A DNA stretch of 64,000 bases from Blastococcus colisei. Lineage in GTDB: Bacteria; Actinomycetota; Actinomycetes; Mycobacteriales; Geodermatophilaceae. Positions 33,315 through 40,502 of the stretch are shown one piece after another. The notes beneath the pieces were generated by a model. It ran no database searches and was not told where the DNA came from. It saw only the letters and a list, made by a program, of their open reading frames with translations. The translations under genes were made by a program, and so were the position numbers. The stretch is from NCBI RefSeq assembly GCF_006717095.1, contig NZ_VFQE01000001.1, forward strand, positions 2,480,001 through 2,544,000, written 5' to 3'. How positions within the stretch are numbered: position 1 is the first letter of the stretch; every line of letters begins with the position of its first letter.

Positions 33315-34756
33315 CCGCCATGCGCGGGGCTGTGCGCAGCGGGCGGCGGATCGCCGCCGTCCTGGCGGTCACCGTCCTGAGCGGCTGCGCAACGCCCGCC
33401 GGCTCTCCCGCGGTGCCGGTCGATCCGGGCCCGGTGCGGCCGGCCGCCGGAGGCGCAGCCCTCGTAGCGGAGGCGCATGCGCCCGAGCAGCCGGTGGTGC
33501 TGGACCGCTTCCCCGATGGCCTGCTCCTGCAGGAGCTCCGTCACAACGAGGCCGTCGCCCACCCCGGCTACGAGCCCGCCCGGGCCACCTTGTACGGCGA
33601 CCCCACTCTCGCCGACACACTCGACGGGCCGGTCCTGCTCGTCGGCACCAGTTCCGGCTCGGCGTTCCTCGGCGGCCCACCGTGCTGCCTGCCCGGTGAA
33701 CGCCAGGTCGACCTCGGCGGCCGCGACGGTCTGCTGGTCCACGACGCCGATCGAACGTGGGTGAACGTCGACCCCGGCAGCTTCTCGGACCATGTCCAGT
33801 TCGTCGTCGCCCGGGGCGTCAGTGACGACGACCTGATCGCCGCGGCCGCCACTGCGGACTTCAGCACCGCCACCGCCGCGCTCGCCGCGGACGCCGTGCC
33901 CGCCGGCCTCGCGCCGCTGATCGCCGGCAGCCCCGCCGACGGGCCGTTCACCGGCTCCGTGGGCGAGGAGTTCGTGCTGGCCGGGGAATCCGGCTGGGTG
34001 ATCGTCTCGGCGGTCCGCGCCGACCCGCGGTTGGCCGCGCTCTGGGGCTTTTGGACCGATGATCCGGTCGGCACCGTCGTCCGCGGCCAGCCGGGCTCGC
34101 TGGGCGACATGCACGGCATCTACTACGGAGACGACGCGCGGGGCTACGTGTGGGCGGAGAACGGGCTGGTGCTGTCGGTGATCGGCCTGGGCGACGGCGA
34201 CCAGTTCCTCGAGCAGGTGGTGCAGGACCTCCGCTTCGGTACCGTCGCCGACCTGGAGGCCATGCGGCATGGCGCCATCGACCGGCTCGCGACCCCTGAG
34301 GGCATCGGCTGCCAGGCCGGCACGCCGATCGTGACCGGCGGAGACGGCGATCTCCGCTGGGCGATCGGGGTGGAGCCCGGCCCTGCCGGCGGCGACCAGT
34401 GGGTCAGCTGCCTGCAACTGTTCACCCTCGACGGAGTTCCTCCCAACGGCTCGGGCCCCATCGACCTGCCGCCGGTTGGGCAGATCGCCGTCACGTCGGT
34501 GGGATCGGGAGAGGGCGTAGCGACCTTTCCCAAGGACGTGCTCATCGGCGGCGTCGCTCCGCCGGAGACGGCCCGGGTCGTCATCGGTGACGCCGACGGA
34601 CGGACAGTCGACGCGGTGCTCGCCGAACCGGGGCCCCGGCCGGGGGAGGTGCTCTTCGGCACGTTCATCCAAGACGTGCCCGTCGTGATGAACGGCCCGC
34701 GCCTCGTCGTGACCGCCTACGACGCCACTGGCGCGGTTCTCGACACCGCACCCTGA
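33311..34756 (+). CDS. Predicted lipoprotein of unknown function
   Basis: 481 aa from GTG 33311, which overlaps the pafA stop (GTGA); ATG 33320 is an equally plausible start. The N-terminus ([16 protein letters not shown]) is a lipoprotein signal with Cys at the predicted lipidation site, followed by a Pro/Gly linker. The mature part is rich in beta-strand-like segments and has no motif that I recognise. Probably attached to the outer face of the membrane. It may be co-transcribed with pafA, but nothing links it to pupylation. Confidence 0.72.
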   Translation: MTAMRGAVRSGRRIAAVLAVTVLSGCATPAGSPAVPVDPGPVRPAAGGAALVAEAHAPEQPVVLDRFPDGLLLQELRHNEAVAHPGYEPARATLYGDPTLADTLDGPVLLVGTSSGSAFLGGPPCCLPGERQVDLGGRDGLLVHDADRTWVNVDPGSFSDHVQFVVARGVSDDDLIAAAATADFSTATAALAADAVPAGLAPLIAGSPADGPFTGSVGEEFVLAGESGWVIVSAVRADPRLAALWGFWTDDPVGTVVRGQPGSLGDMHGIYYGDDARGYVWAENGLVLSVIGLGDGDQFLEQVVQDLRFGTVADLEAMRHGAIDRLATPEGIGCQAGTPIVTGGDGDLRWAIGVEPGPAGGDQWVSCLQLFTLDGVPPNGSGPIDLPPVGQIAVTSVGSGEGVATFPKDVLIGGVAPPETARVVIGDADGRTVDAVLAEPGPRPGEVLFGTFIQDVPVVMNGPRLVVTAYDATGAVLDTAP

Positions 34757-34772
34757 CCGGAACGTCGGGAGG

Positions 34773-35909
34773 TCAGGTGTCCGCGGGCTCGGCGGCCCCG
34801 GTCTCCGGGACGGGGACGCGGAGGGCGGCGTACCGGCCGGCAGCCGCGGAGGCCAGGAAGTACGCGCGCTCCTCGGGATAGCCGCGCCCCATCGTGCGCA
34901 GCGGCACGGGGGAGAGGACGAGTGCGTCGTCGAGGCCGTCGGTGTCCACCCAGACGACGGGGTTCCGGTCGGGCTGGCCCGCGAGGTCCTCGTCGACCTG
35001 CCCACCGAGCTCGGAGGAGAGCCCGCGCGGGGCGATCAGGGTGACACCGCCCAGCGCGACCCGGCCGAACGCCGTCAGCGAGTGGTGCGAGACGCCTCGG
35101 TGACGGGTCCGCGGGTCGGCGTCGGAGATCCGCAGGGCGCCGATCGCCTCACCGCCGAGCACGGTGACCGCGTTGCACGCCTCGCCGGCGGCCACCCCGG
35201 AGTAGCCCCACGGCGTCCCGGTGCCCAGGTTGCCCGGTCCCTGCGCGACGATCGCCAGGTCGGCGTTCAGCACGTGCCGGGCGGCCAGCAGGCCGGTGTG
35301 CACCGTGACCGCCTCGAGGTCGCCGCCGAACGCCTGCCCGACGGTGATCACGCCGGCGAGGGACTTCGCCAGCGCGTCGAGGGTCCGCGAGAACGCCGCG
35401 GGGAGCGCCCCGCCGTCGGTCATCACGTAGGCGACCTTCAGGTCCGGGTCGGTGGCCAGCATCCCGATGAGGATCGCCGGCAGGGCCGAGTGCAGGTCGG
35501 CGACGACCACGGGCATGCCGCCCAGGTCGTCGGCCTCGGCCAGCAGCGCGTGGTGCTCGGTCTCCTGCTCGTCCACGCCGCTCACCGTCACCTGCAGCGG
35601 CGTGTACCGGGCCTTCACCAGGTGACCCGGCCCCTCCGGGTCCGGCGGCAGCCGGTCCGGCACCGCGACGACCATCGCGAAGCCACCGGTGCCCAGCCCC
35701 TGCGCCAGCGCCGTCGTGTTGAGCAGGACGTCGTCCCCGATCTCTGGAACTCCCACCAGCGAGGGGTAGGCGAGCGCGGGCAGGGAGCCCTCGTCGGGGA
35801 CCTCGACGGTCAGCTGGAGGGTGTCGCGGCCCCGGCGTCCGGTCTCCGTGACCCGTCCCCGCCGCCAGCGGATGCGCGAGGGCAGGGGAGGAGAGGAGGA
35901 GAAGGGCAT
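34773..35909 (-). CDS. DUF3866 family protein
   Basis: 378 aa, cytoplasmic. The segments LAYPSLVGVPEIGDDVLLNTTAL, LKVAYVMTDGGALPAAFS and AQGPGNLGTGTPWGYSG are characteristic of this family in actinobacteria and firmicutes as I recall it; no activity is known. Leaderless ATG start at 35909. Its promoter and that of pafB are divergent and only about 45 bp apart, so they may share control. Confidence 0.85.
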   Translation of the reverse strand: MPFSSSPPLPSRIRWRRGRVTETGRRGRDTLQLTVEVPDEGSLPALAYPSLVGVPEIGDDVLLNTTALAQGLGTGGFAMVVAVPDRLPPDPEGPGHLVKARYTPLQVTVSGVDEQETEHHALLAEADDLGGMPVVVADLHSALPAILIGMLATDPDLKVAYVMTDGGALPAAFSRTLDALAKSLAGVITVGQAFGGDLEAVTVHTGLLAARHVLNADLAIVAQGPGNLGTGTPWGYSGVAAGEACNAVTVLGGEAIGALRISDADPRTRHRGVSHHSLTAFGRVALGGVTLIAPRGLSSELGGQVDEDLAGQPDRNPVVWVDTDGLDDALVLSPVPLRTMGRGYPEERAYFLASAAAGRYAALRVPVPETGAAEPADT

Positions 35910-35915
35910 GCAGGC

Positions 35916-35921
35916 AGGCTA
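35916..35921 (-). promoter_or_regulatory. -10 element (TAGCCT), leaderless, of the DUF3866 gene
   Basis: On the minus strand TAGCCT, 6-nt spacer, ATG at 35909. Confidence 0.6.
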
Positions 35922-35965
35922 GCCAGGGACGACGACACCGGCGCACCGGAGCCGAGCGGTCTGAC

Positions 35966-35971
35966 TAGCCT
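35966..35971 (+). promoter_or_regulatory. -10 element (TAGCCT), leaderless, of pafB
   Basis: TAGCCT, 7-nt spacer, ATG at 35979. Confidence 0.6.
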
Positions 35972-35978
35972 GGGCGCC

Positions 35979-36956
35979 ATGGCGGCCAAGCGGGCGGAAC
36001 GACTGGTGAACCTGGTCATCGCCCTGCTGAGCACCCGGCAGTACGTCACCGCCGCCAGGATCCGGGCCACCGTGCCCGGCTACGAGGCCGACGACGGCTC
36101 CGAGCGCGCCGACGAGGCGTTCAAGCGGATGTTCGAGCGGGACAAGGCCGAGTTGCGCGAGATGGGTGTGCCGTTGGAGACCGGCCGCACCAGCGCCTTC
36201 GACACCGAGGACGGCTACCGCATCGCCCGGGCCGACTACGAGCTGCCCGAGATCCGCCTGACCGGCGAGGAGGCCGCCGCCGTAGGTCTCGCCCTGCGGC
36301 TGTGGGAATCCGCCCAGCTGGCCGGCGCGGCGCACAGCGCGCTGGTCAAGCTCAAGGCGGCCGGCATCGACGTCGACAGTTCCCGCGCCATCCCGCTCCA
36401 GCCGCGCCTGGACGCCGGCGAGCCCGCCTTCGAGCCGTGCTACGCCGCCGCCCGTGACCGCCGCGGGCTCGAGTTCGGCTACCAGCGCCCCGACGAGGAC
36501 ACTCCCGCCCGTCGTCGTGTCCAGCCCTGGGGCGTCGTGGCCTGGCACGGCCGGTGGTACCTCGTCGGCCACGACCTCGACCGGCAGGCGCCGAGGGTCT
36601 TCCGGCTATCGCGCGTCGTCGGCATGCCGAAGGCGACCGGCCCCTCGGGCGCCTTCGAGCCGCCGGAGGGTCTGGACCTCGCCGAGGTCGTCGCCGGCCA
36701 GGTCACCGGCGAGGAGCAGCTCGTCGTCGTCCGGGCCCGGCCCGGGACGGCGATCGGCCTGCGCCGGCACGCCACACCGCTGGGACCGGCCGACGACGGC
36801 GACGACCGGCTCCAGCTGCGCACCACCGAGCCCGGCAGGTTGGCCGACCAGCTCGCCGCCTACGGCTCCGACGTCCTCGTGGAGGCGCCCACGGAGATGC
36901 GGGAGGCCGTGATCGTCCGGCTCACCCGGCTGGCCGCGATGGGGACGCCGGCATGA
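35979..36956 (+). CDS. pafB: WYL-domain transcriptional regulator PafB
   Basis: 325 aa: N-terminal winged helix (about 1-90, RLVNLVIALLSTRQYVTAARIRATV), middle linker, WYL domain (about 150-230; VAWHGRWYLVGHDLDRQ) and C-terminal extension. With PafC it forms a heterodimeric activator of the LexA/RecA-independent DNA-damage response in mycobacteria. The ATG overlaps no other gene and follows a leaderless promoter; the stop overlaps the pafC ATG. Confidence 0.92.
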   Translation: MAAKRAERLVNLVIALLSTRQYVTAARIRATVPGYEADDGSERADEAFKRMFERDKAELREMGVPLETGRTSAFDTEDGYRIARADYELPEIRLTGEEAAAVGLALRLWESAQLAGAAHSALVKLKAAGIDVDSSRAIPLQPRLDAGEPAFEPCYAAARDRRGLEFGYQRPDEDTPARRRVQPWGVVAWHGRWYLVGHDLDRQAPRVFRLSRVVGMPKATGPSGAFEPPEGLDLAEVVAGQVTGEEQLVVVRARPGTAIGLRRHATPLGPADDGDDRLQLRTTEPGRLADQLAAYGSDVLVEAPTEMREAVIVRLTRLAAMGTPA

Positions 36957-37930
36957 CCACCACCGGCAGCACCGACCGGATGACGCGCCTCCTCGCGCTC
37001 ATCCCGTACCTCACCGCCCGCGGGGACGGGGTCGCCGTCGCCGAGGCCGCCCGCGACTTCGGGGTCAGCGAGCGGCAGCTGCGCAGCGATCTCGAGCTGC
37101 TCTGGATGTGCGGCCTGCCCGGCTACGGGCCGGGCGACCTGATCGACCTGTCGTTCGAGGGCGACCGCGTCCGCGTCACCTTCACCGCCGGCATGGTCCG
37201 CCCGCTCCGGCTGACCACCGACGAGGCGGTCGCCCTGGTGGTCGCCCTGCGCACGCTCCTGGAGCTGCCCGGCCTGGCCGAGCGCGACGCGGTGAGCCGC
37301 GCACTGGCGAAGGTCTCCGCCGCCGCAGGGCACGCCGCCGACCGGGTGACCCCGGTCGCGGTCAGCGTGGACGCCCGCGAGGAGGCACTCGCCGTCGTCC
37401 GGGACGGGCTGGAGCGCAAGCGGGCCCTGCACCTGCACTACTACGTCCCCACTCGCGACGAGCGCACCGAGCGGACCGTCGACCCGATGCGGCTGCTGCT
37501 CGTCGATGGCAGGTGGTACCTGGAGGCGTGGTGCCGGCGCGCCGAGGGCGTGCGGCTGTTCCGCCTGGACCGGGTCGACGACGTCGTCGTCCTGGAGGAG
37601 CGCGCCGCACCGCCGCCGCAAGCGCACGAGCGCGACCTCGACAACGGGGTCTACCAGCCGGACCCGGGATCACCGGCCGTGCGGCTGCGGCTGTCCCGCA
37701 GCGCCCGCTGGGTGGCCGACTACTACCCGGTGGACTCCGTGACGCCGGTCGAGGACCCCCCGGGCGGCCTCGCGGTGACGGTGCGGACCCAGGACCTCGC
37801 GTGGGCGCGCCGGCTGGTCGCCTCCCTCGGCGGCGAGGCGCTGGTCGACGAGCCGGCCGACCTGGCGGCACAGGTGGCCGCCGGCGCCCGCGCCGCGCTG
37901 GCGCGCTACGGGGTCGGCCCCACCGGCTAG
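36953..37930 (+). CDS. pafC: WYL-domain transcriptional regulator PafC
   Basis: 325 aa, same architecture as PafB: winged helix with RDFGVSERQLRSDLELLW, WYL core with VDGRWYLEAWCRRAEGVRLFRLDRV, and a C-terminal extension. The 4-nt overlap with pafB (ATGA) supports equimolar synthesis of the two partners. Its TAG stop codon is at the same time the first three bases of the -10 element of the next gene. Confidence 0.92.
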   Translation: MTTTGSTDRMTRLLALIPYLTARGDGVAVAEAARDFGVSERQLRSDLELLWMCGLPGYGPGDLIDLSFEGDRVRVTFTAGMVRPLRLTTDEAVALVVALRTLLELPGLAERDAVSRALAKVSAAAGHAADRVTPVAVSVDAREEALAVVRDGLERKRALHLHYYVPTRDERTERTVDPMRLLLVDGRWYLEAWCRRAEGVRLFRLDRVDDVVVLEERAAPPPQAHERDLDNGVYQPDPGSPAVRLRLSRSARWVADYYPVDSVTPVEDPPGGLAVTVRTQDLAWARRLVASLGGEALVDEPADLAAQVAAGARAALARYGVGPTG

Positions 37931-37933
37931 GGT
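37928..37933 (+). promoter_or_regulatory. -10 element (TAGGGT) overlapping the pafC stop codon
   Basis: TAGGGT, 6-nt spacer, GTG at 37940. Its first three bases are the pafC stop. Confidence 0.58.
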
Positions 37934-37939
37934 CGGCCC

Positions 37940-38134
37940 GTGCTGTTCTGGATCGTGCTGGCCGTCGTCCTCGTGCTGGCGCTCGTCGTCCTCGGCGTCG
38001 TCGGCTACGGCGTGTTCGGTGCGTTCGGCCGGCTGGGCCGGGAGCTGGAGGCCGCCGAGCGCGAGGTGCGGCCGCTCCTGGAGCAGGCGCAGGCCACCGC
38101 AGCCAGGGCGCAGGAGATCGGCGACCGCAGCTGA
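37940..38134 (+). CDS. Small single-span membrane protein, function unknown
   Basis: 64 aa: one transmembrane helix (about residues 2-27, WIVLAVVLVLALVVLGVVGY) followed by a charged amphipathic helix (LEAAEREVRPLLEQAQATAARAQ). The N-out/C-in layout with an amphipathic tail is similar to TatA-like or cell-division accessory proteins, but it lacks the TatA hinge and FGxxKLP motif. Leaderless GTG start. Placed between pafBC and tatA. Confidence 0.68.
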   Translation: MLFWIVLAVVLVLALVVLGVVGYGVFGAFGRLGRELEAAEREVRPLLEQAQATAARAQEIGDRS

Positions 38135-38184
38135 CCGACAGCGGGACATCCGTGCAGACGCCCGGCTGCGAACGCCTGTCGGCG

Positions 38185-38190
38185 TAGGAT
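38185..38190 (+). promoter_or_regulatory. Candidate -10 element (TAGGAT) of tatA-tatC
   Basis: TAGGAT lies 34 nt before the tatA ATG, giving a leader of about 27 nt with GGAGG. Confidence 0.5.
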
Positions 38191-38224
38191 CGTCCGCGAA
38201 GACCCCACCTCTGGAGGACCTGTC

Positions 38225-38560
38225 ATGGGCGGACTCGGCCCGCTGGAGATCGGCCTGATCATCCTGGCCATCCTGCTGCTGTTCGGCTACAAGAAGCTGC
38301 CCGACGCCTCCCGCTCGCTCGGTCGTTCCCTGCGGATCTTCAAGGGCGAGATGAAGGGCATGAAGGACGACGACGTCCGCACCAAGGACGCCGCGCAGAC
38401 GACCACCCCGGTCCGCGGCGAGATCGTGACGCCCCCGACGTCCTCGGCCGCCAGCGACCACACCGCCCGGCTGCAGGACGAGGCGCACCAGGCGGAGCTG
38501 CGTGCGGCGGAGGCGCGTGCCCGCGTCGAGCGGGCTCGCACGGGCGACGTCCCCCGCTGA
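38225..38560 (+). CDS. tatA: Twin-arginine translocase subunit TatA
   Basis: 111 aa: N-terminal transmembrane helix (LEIGLIILAILLLFGYKKLPDA, including the FGxKKLP hinge), amphipathic helix, then a disordered Thr/Pro/Ala-rich tail and a charged C-terminal helix. It forms the protein-conducting part of the Tat export machinery. GGAGG precedes the ATG. The tatC gene follows after 25 nt; no tatB is present in the window. Confidence 0.93.
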   Translation: MGGLGPLEIGLIILAILLLFGYKKLPDASRSLGRSLRIFKGEMKGMKDDDVRTKDAAQTTTPVRGEIVTPPTSSAASDHTARLQDEAHQAELRAAEARARVERARTGDVPR

Positions 38561-38585
38561 CGCACCCGTAGCAGGCAGGTCGACG

Positions 38586-39476
38586 GTGAGCGGTCCCCGG
38601 CTGCGTCGGCGCCGCGCACCGCGCGACGCCGAGGCGACGATGACGCTCGTCGCGCACCTCACCGAGCTGCGCAACCGCATCGCCAAGGCGTTGCTCGCAC
38701 TCCTGCTCGCCACCGCGGTGTCGTTCTGGTGGTACGAGCACGGTCTGGGCGAGTTCATCCGGGCCCCGTACTGCGGCCTCGACGAAGACCTGCGCTACGA
38801 GGGCGACCGCGGCTGCGGGCTGCTGATCACCGACGTGTTCGGCGGGGTCTTCATCCGGCTGAAGGTCGCGTTCCTCGCCGGCGCGGTCCTCTCCGCACCG
38901 TTCTGGCTGTGGCAGCTCTGGGCGTTCATCACGCCCGGCCTCAAACGCAACGAGAAGCGTTACGGCGTCGGCTTCGTCGCCGCGTCCTCGGTGCTGTTCG
39001 CCCTCGGCGCGGTTCTGGCCTACGTCTCGCTGTCGGCCGGTCTCGAGCTCCTGCTGTCACTGGCCGGCGACGGCGTCGTCATCGCGCTGACCGCCCCCGA
39101 CTACATCGGGTTCGTGGTGTCGCTCCTGGTGGCCTTCGGGGTCAGCTTCGAGGTGCCGCTGATCGCCATCGCCCTCAACCTGGTCGGAGTGCTCAGCCAC
39201 GAGGTGCTGAGCAAGAGCCGGCGGTGGATCTTCTTCCTCACCATCGTCTTCGCCGCGTTCGTCACTCCCACCCAGGACCCGTTCACGATGCTCCTGATGG
39301 CCGGGCCGATGATCCTGCTGTTCGAGCTGGCCATCCAGGTCGCGCGGATCGTGGACAAGCGGCGGGCGAAGCGCGAGGCGCTGGAGCACTTCCACGACCT
39401 CGGCGACGACGAGGCGTCCCCGCTCGACCCCCGCCCGTCCGCCCTGGACGACGCGCCGTCGCCCACACACCGCTGA
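38586..39476 (+). CDS. tatC: Twin-arginine translocase subunit TatC
   Basis: 296 aa, six-helix receptor for twin-arginine signal peptides. The motif MTLVAHLTELRNRI precedes helix 1; FWLWQLWAFITPGLKRNEKRY and FVTPTQDPFTMLLMAGPM are conserved TatC segments. The GTG at 38586 lies 25 nt after tatA. The C-terminal tail is charged. Confidence 0.94.
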   Translation: MSGPRLRRRRAPRDAEATMTLVAHLTELRNRIAKALLALLLATAVSFWWYEHGLGEFIRAPYCGLDEDLRYEGDRGCGLLITDVFGGVFIRLKVAFLAGAVLSAPFWLWQLWAFITPGLKRNEKRYGVGFVAASSVLFALGAVLAYVSLSAGLELLLSLAGDGVVIALTAPDYIGFVVSLLVAFGVSFEVPLIAIALNLVGVLSHEVLSKSRRWIFFLTIVFAAFVTPTQDPFTMLLMAGPMILLFELAIQVARIVDKRRAKREALEHFHDLGDDEASPLDPRPSALDDAPSPTHR

Positions 39477-39487
39477 GCGGCCCCTCG

Positions 39488-40387
39488 ATGGGCGCGGGGG
39501 ACGTCGCCGTCCTCGTCAGTCCGGCGGCCGGCCGGGGCCGGGGTGCCCTGCTCGCGGTGGAGGTGCTCGCCGCGTTCCGCGCCGCCGGCTTCTCACCGGA
39601 CCTGCTGCCCGCCACCAGCGACGTCGAGGCGGAGCGGCAGGCGCACGACGCCGTCGCGGCCGGCATCCGTGCGGTGGTCGCCGTCGGCGGTGACGGCACC
39701 GTGCATGCCGCCCTGCAGGCGGTCGCCGGGACGGCGACGCCGCTGGCGCTGATCCCGGCGGGGACGGGCAACGACCTGGTGCGGGCCCTCGGGGGCCTCG
39801 CCGACCCGGTGGCCGCTGCCCGCGCCGCCGCGGAGGACCTCGCGGCCGGTACGACGCGGAGCGTGGACGCCGGCCGCACCGGCGACCGCTGGTGGGCGAC
39901 GGTGCTCTGCTGCGGTTTCGACTCCGCCGTCAGCGACCGCGCGAACCGGATGCGGTGGCCCCGCGGGCGGCGCCGGTACGACGTCGCCGTGCTGGCCGAG
40001 CTGGCCCGCCTCCGGCCGCGGGAGCTGACCCTCGTGCTCGACGGCGAGGCGCAGACGCTGCCGATCACGATGGTCGCCGTCGGCAACACCGCCTGGTACG
40101 GCGGCGGCATGAAGGTCTGCCCGGGGGCCGATCCGGCCGACGGGCTCTTCGACGTCACCGTCGTGGGCCCGTCGACGCGCCTGGAGCTGATGCGGCAGAA
40201 GCCCCGGCTGACCACCGGAACCCATGTCGACCACCCGTCGGTGTCGGTGTTCCGCGCGTCCCGCGTGGAACTGTCCAGCCCCGGCGTCACCGCCTACGCC
40301 GACGGGGAAGCGGTGGCGCCGCTGCCCGCCGTCGCCGACTGCGTTCCGGGCGCCCTGACCGTCATCGGCACCGCCCGCCGCCACTGA
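39488..40387 (+). CDS. Diacylglycerol kinase family lipid kinase
   Basis: 299 aa, DAGK catalytic fold as in bacterial YegS/DgkB. The nucleotide-binding segments are VLVSPAAGRGRG, VVAVGGDGTVHAAL and LIPAGTGNDLVRALG. The substrate (diacylglycerol, sphingoid base or other lipid) is not clear. ATG at 39488, 11 nt after tatC, so probably in the same transcript, which then ends at a strong palindromic terminator. Confidence 0.88.
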   Translation: MGAGDVAVLVSPAAGRGRGALLAVEVLAAFRAAGFSPDLLPATSDVEAERQAHDAVAAGIRAVVAVGGDGTVHAALQAVAGTATPLALIPAGTGNDLVRALGGLADPVAAARAAAEDLAAGTTRSVDAGRTGDRWWATVLCCGFDSAVSDRANRMRWPRGRRRYDVAVLAELARLRPRELTLVLDGEAQTLPITMVAVGNTAWYGGGMKVCPGADPADGLFDVTVVGPSTRLELMRQKPRLTTGTHVDHPSVSVFRASRVELSSPGVTAYADGEAVAPLPAVADCVPGALTVIGTARRH

Positions 40388-40402
40388 TCGATGATCAGCT
40401 TC

Positions 40403-40462
40403 CCTGATCGTTCTGGGTCCTCCCTCACCGTCGACGGTGAGGGAGGACCCTCAGCGATCAGG
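40403..40462. terminator. Nested palindromic terminator with GATC repeats
   Basis: The inner part is a perfect 36-bp palindrome (40415-40450: 16-bp arms around TCGA). It is enclosed by CCTGATCG (40403) and CGATCAGG (40455). A further CTGATCG lies on each side (40384 and 40466). It follows the lipid kinase stop by 15 nt. Confidence 0.8.
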
Positions 40463-40490
40463 TCACCTGATCGTCGCCGCGGCCAGCGCC

Positions 40491-40496
40491 TAACGT
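40491..40496 (+). promoter_or_regulatory. -10 element (TAACGT), leaderless, of the Ski2-like helicase gene
   Basis: TAACGT, 6-nt spacer, ATG at 40503. Confidence 0.6.
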
Positions 40497-40502
40497 GGGG
40501 GC

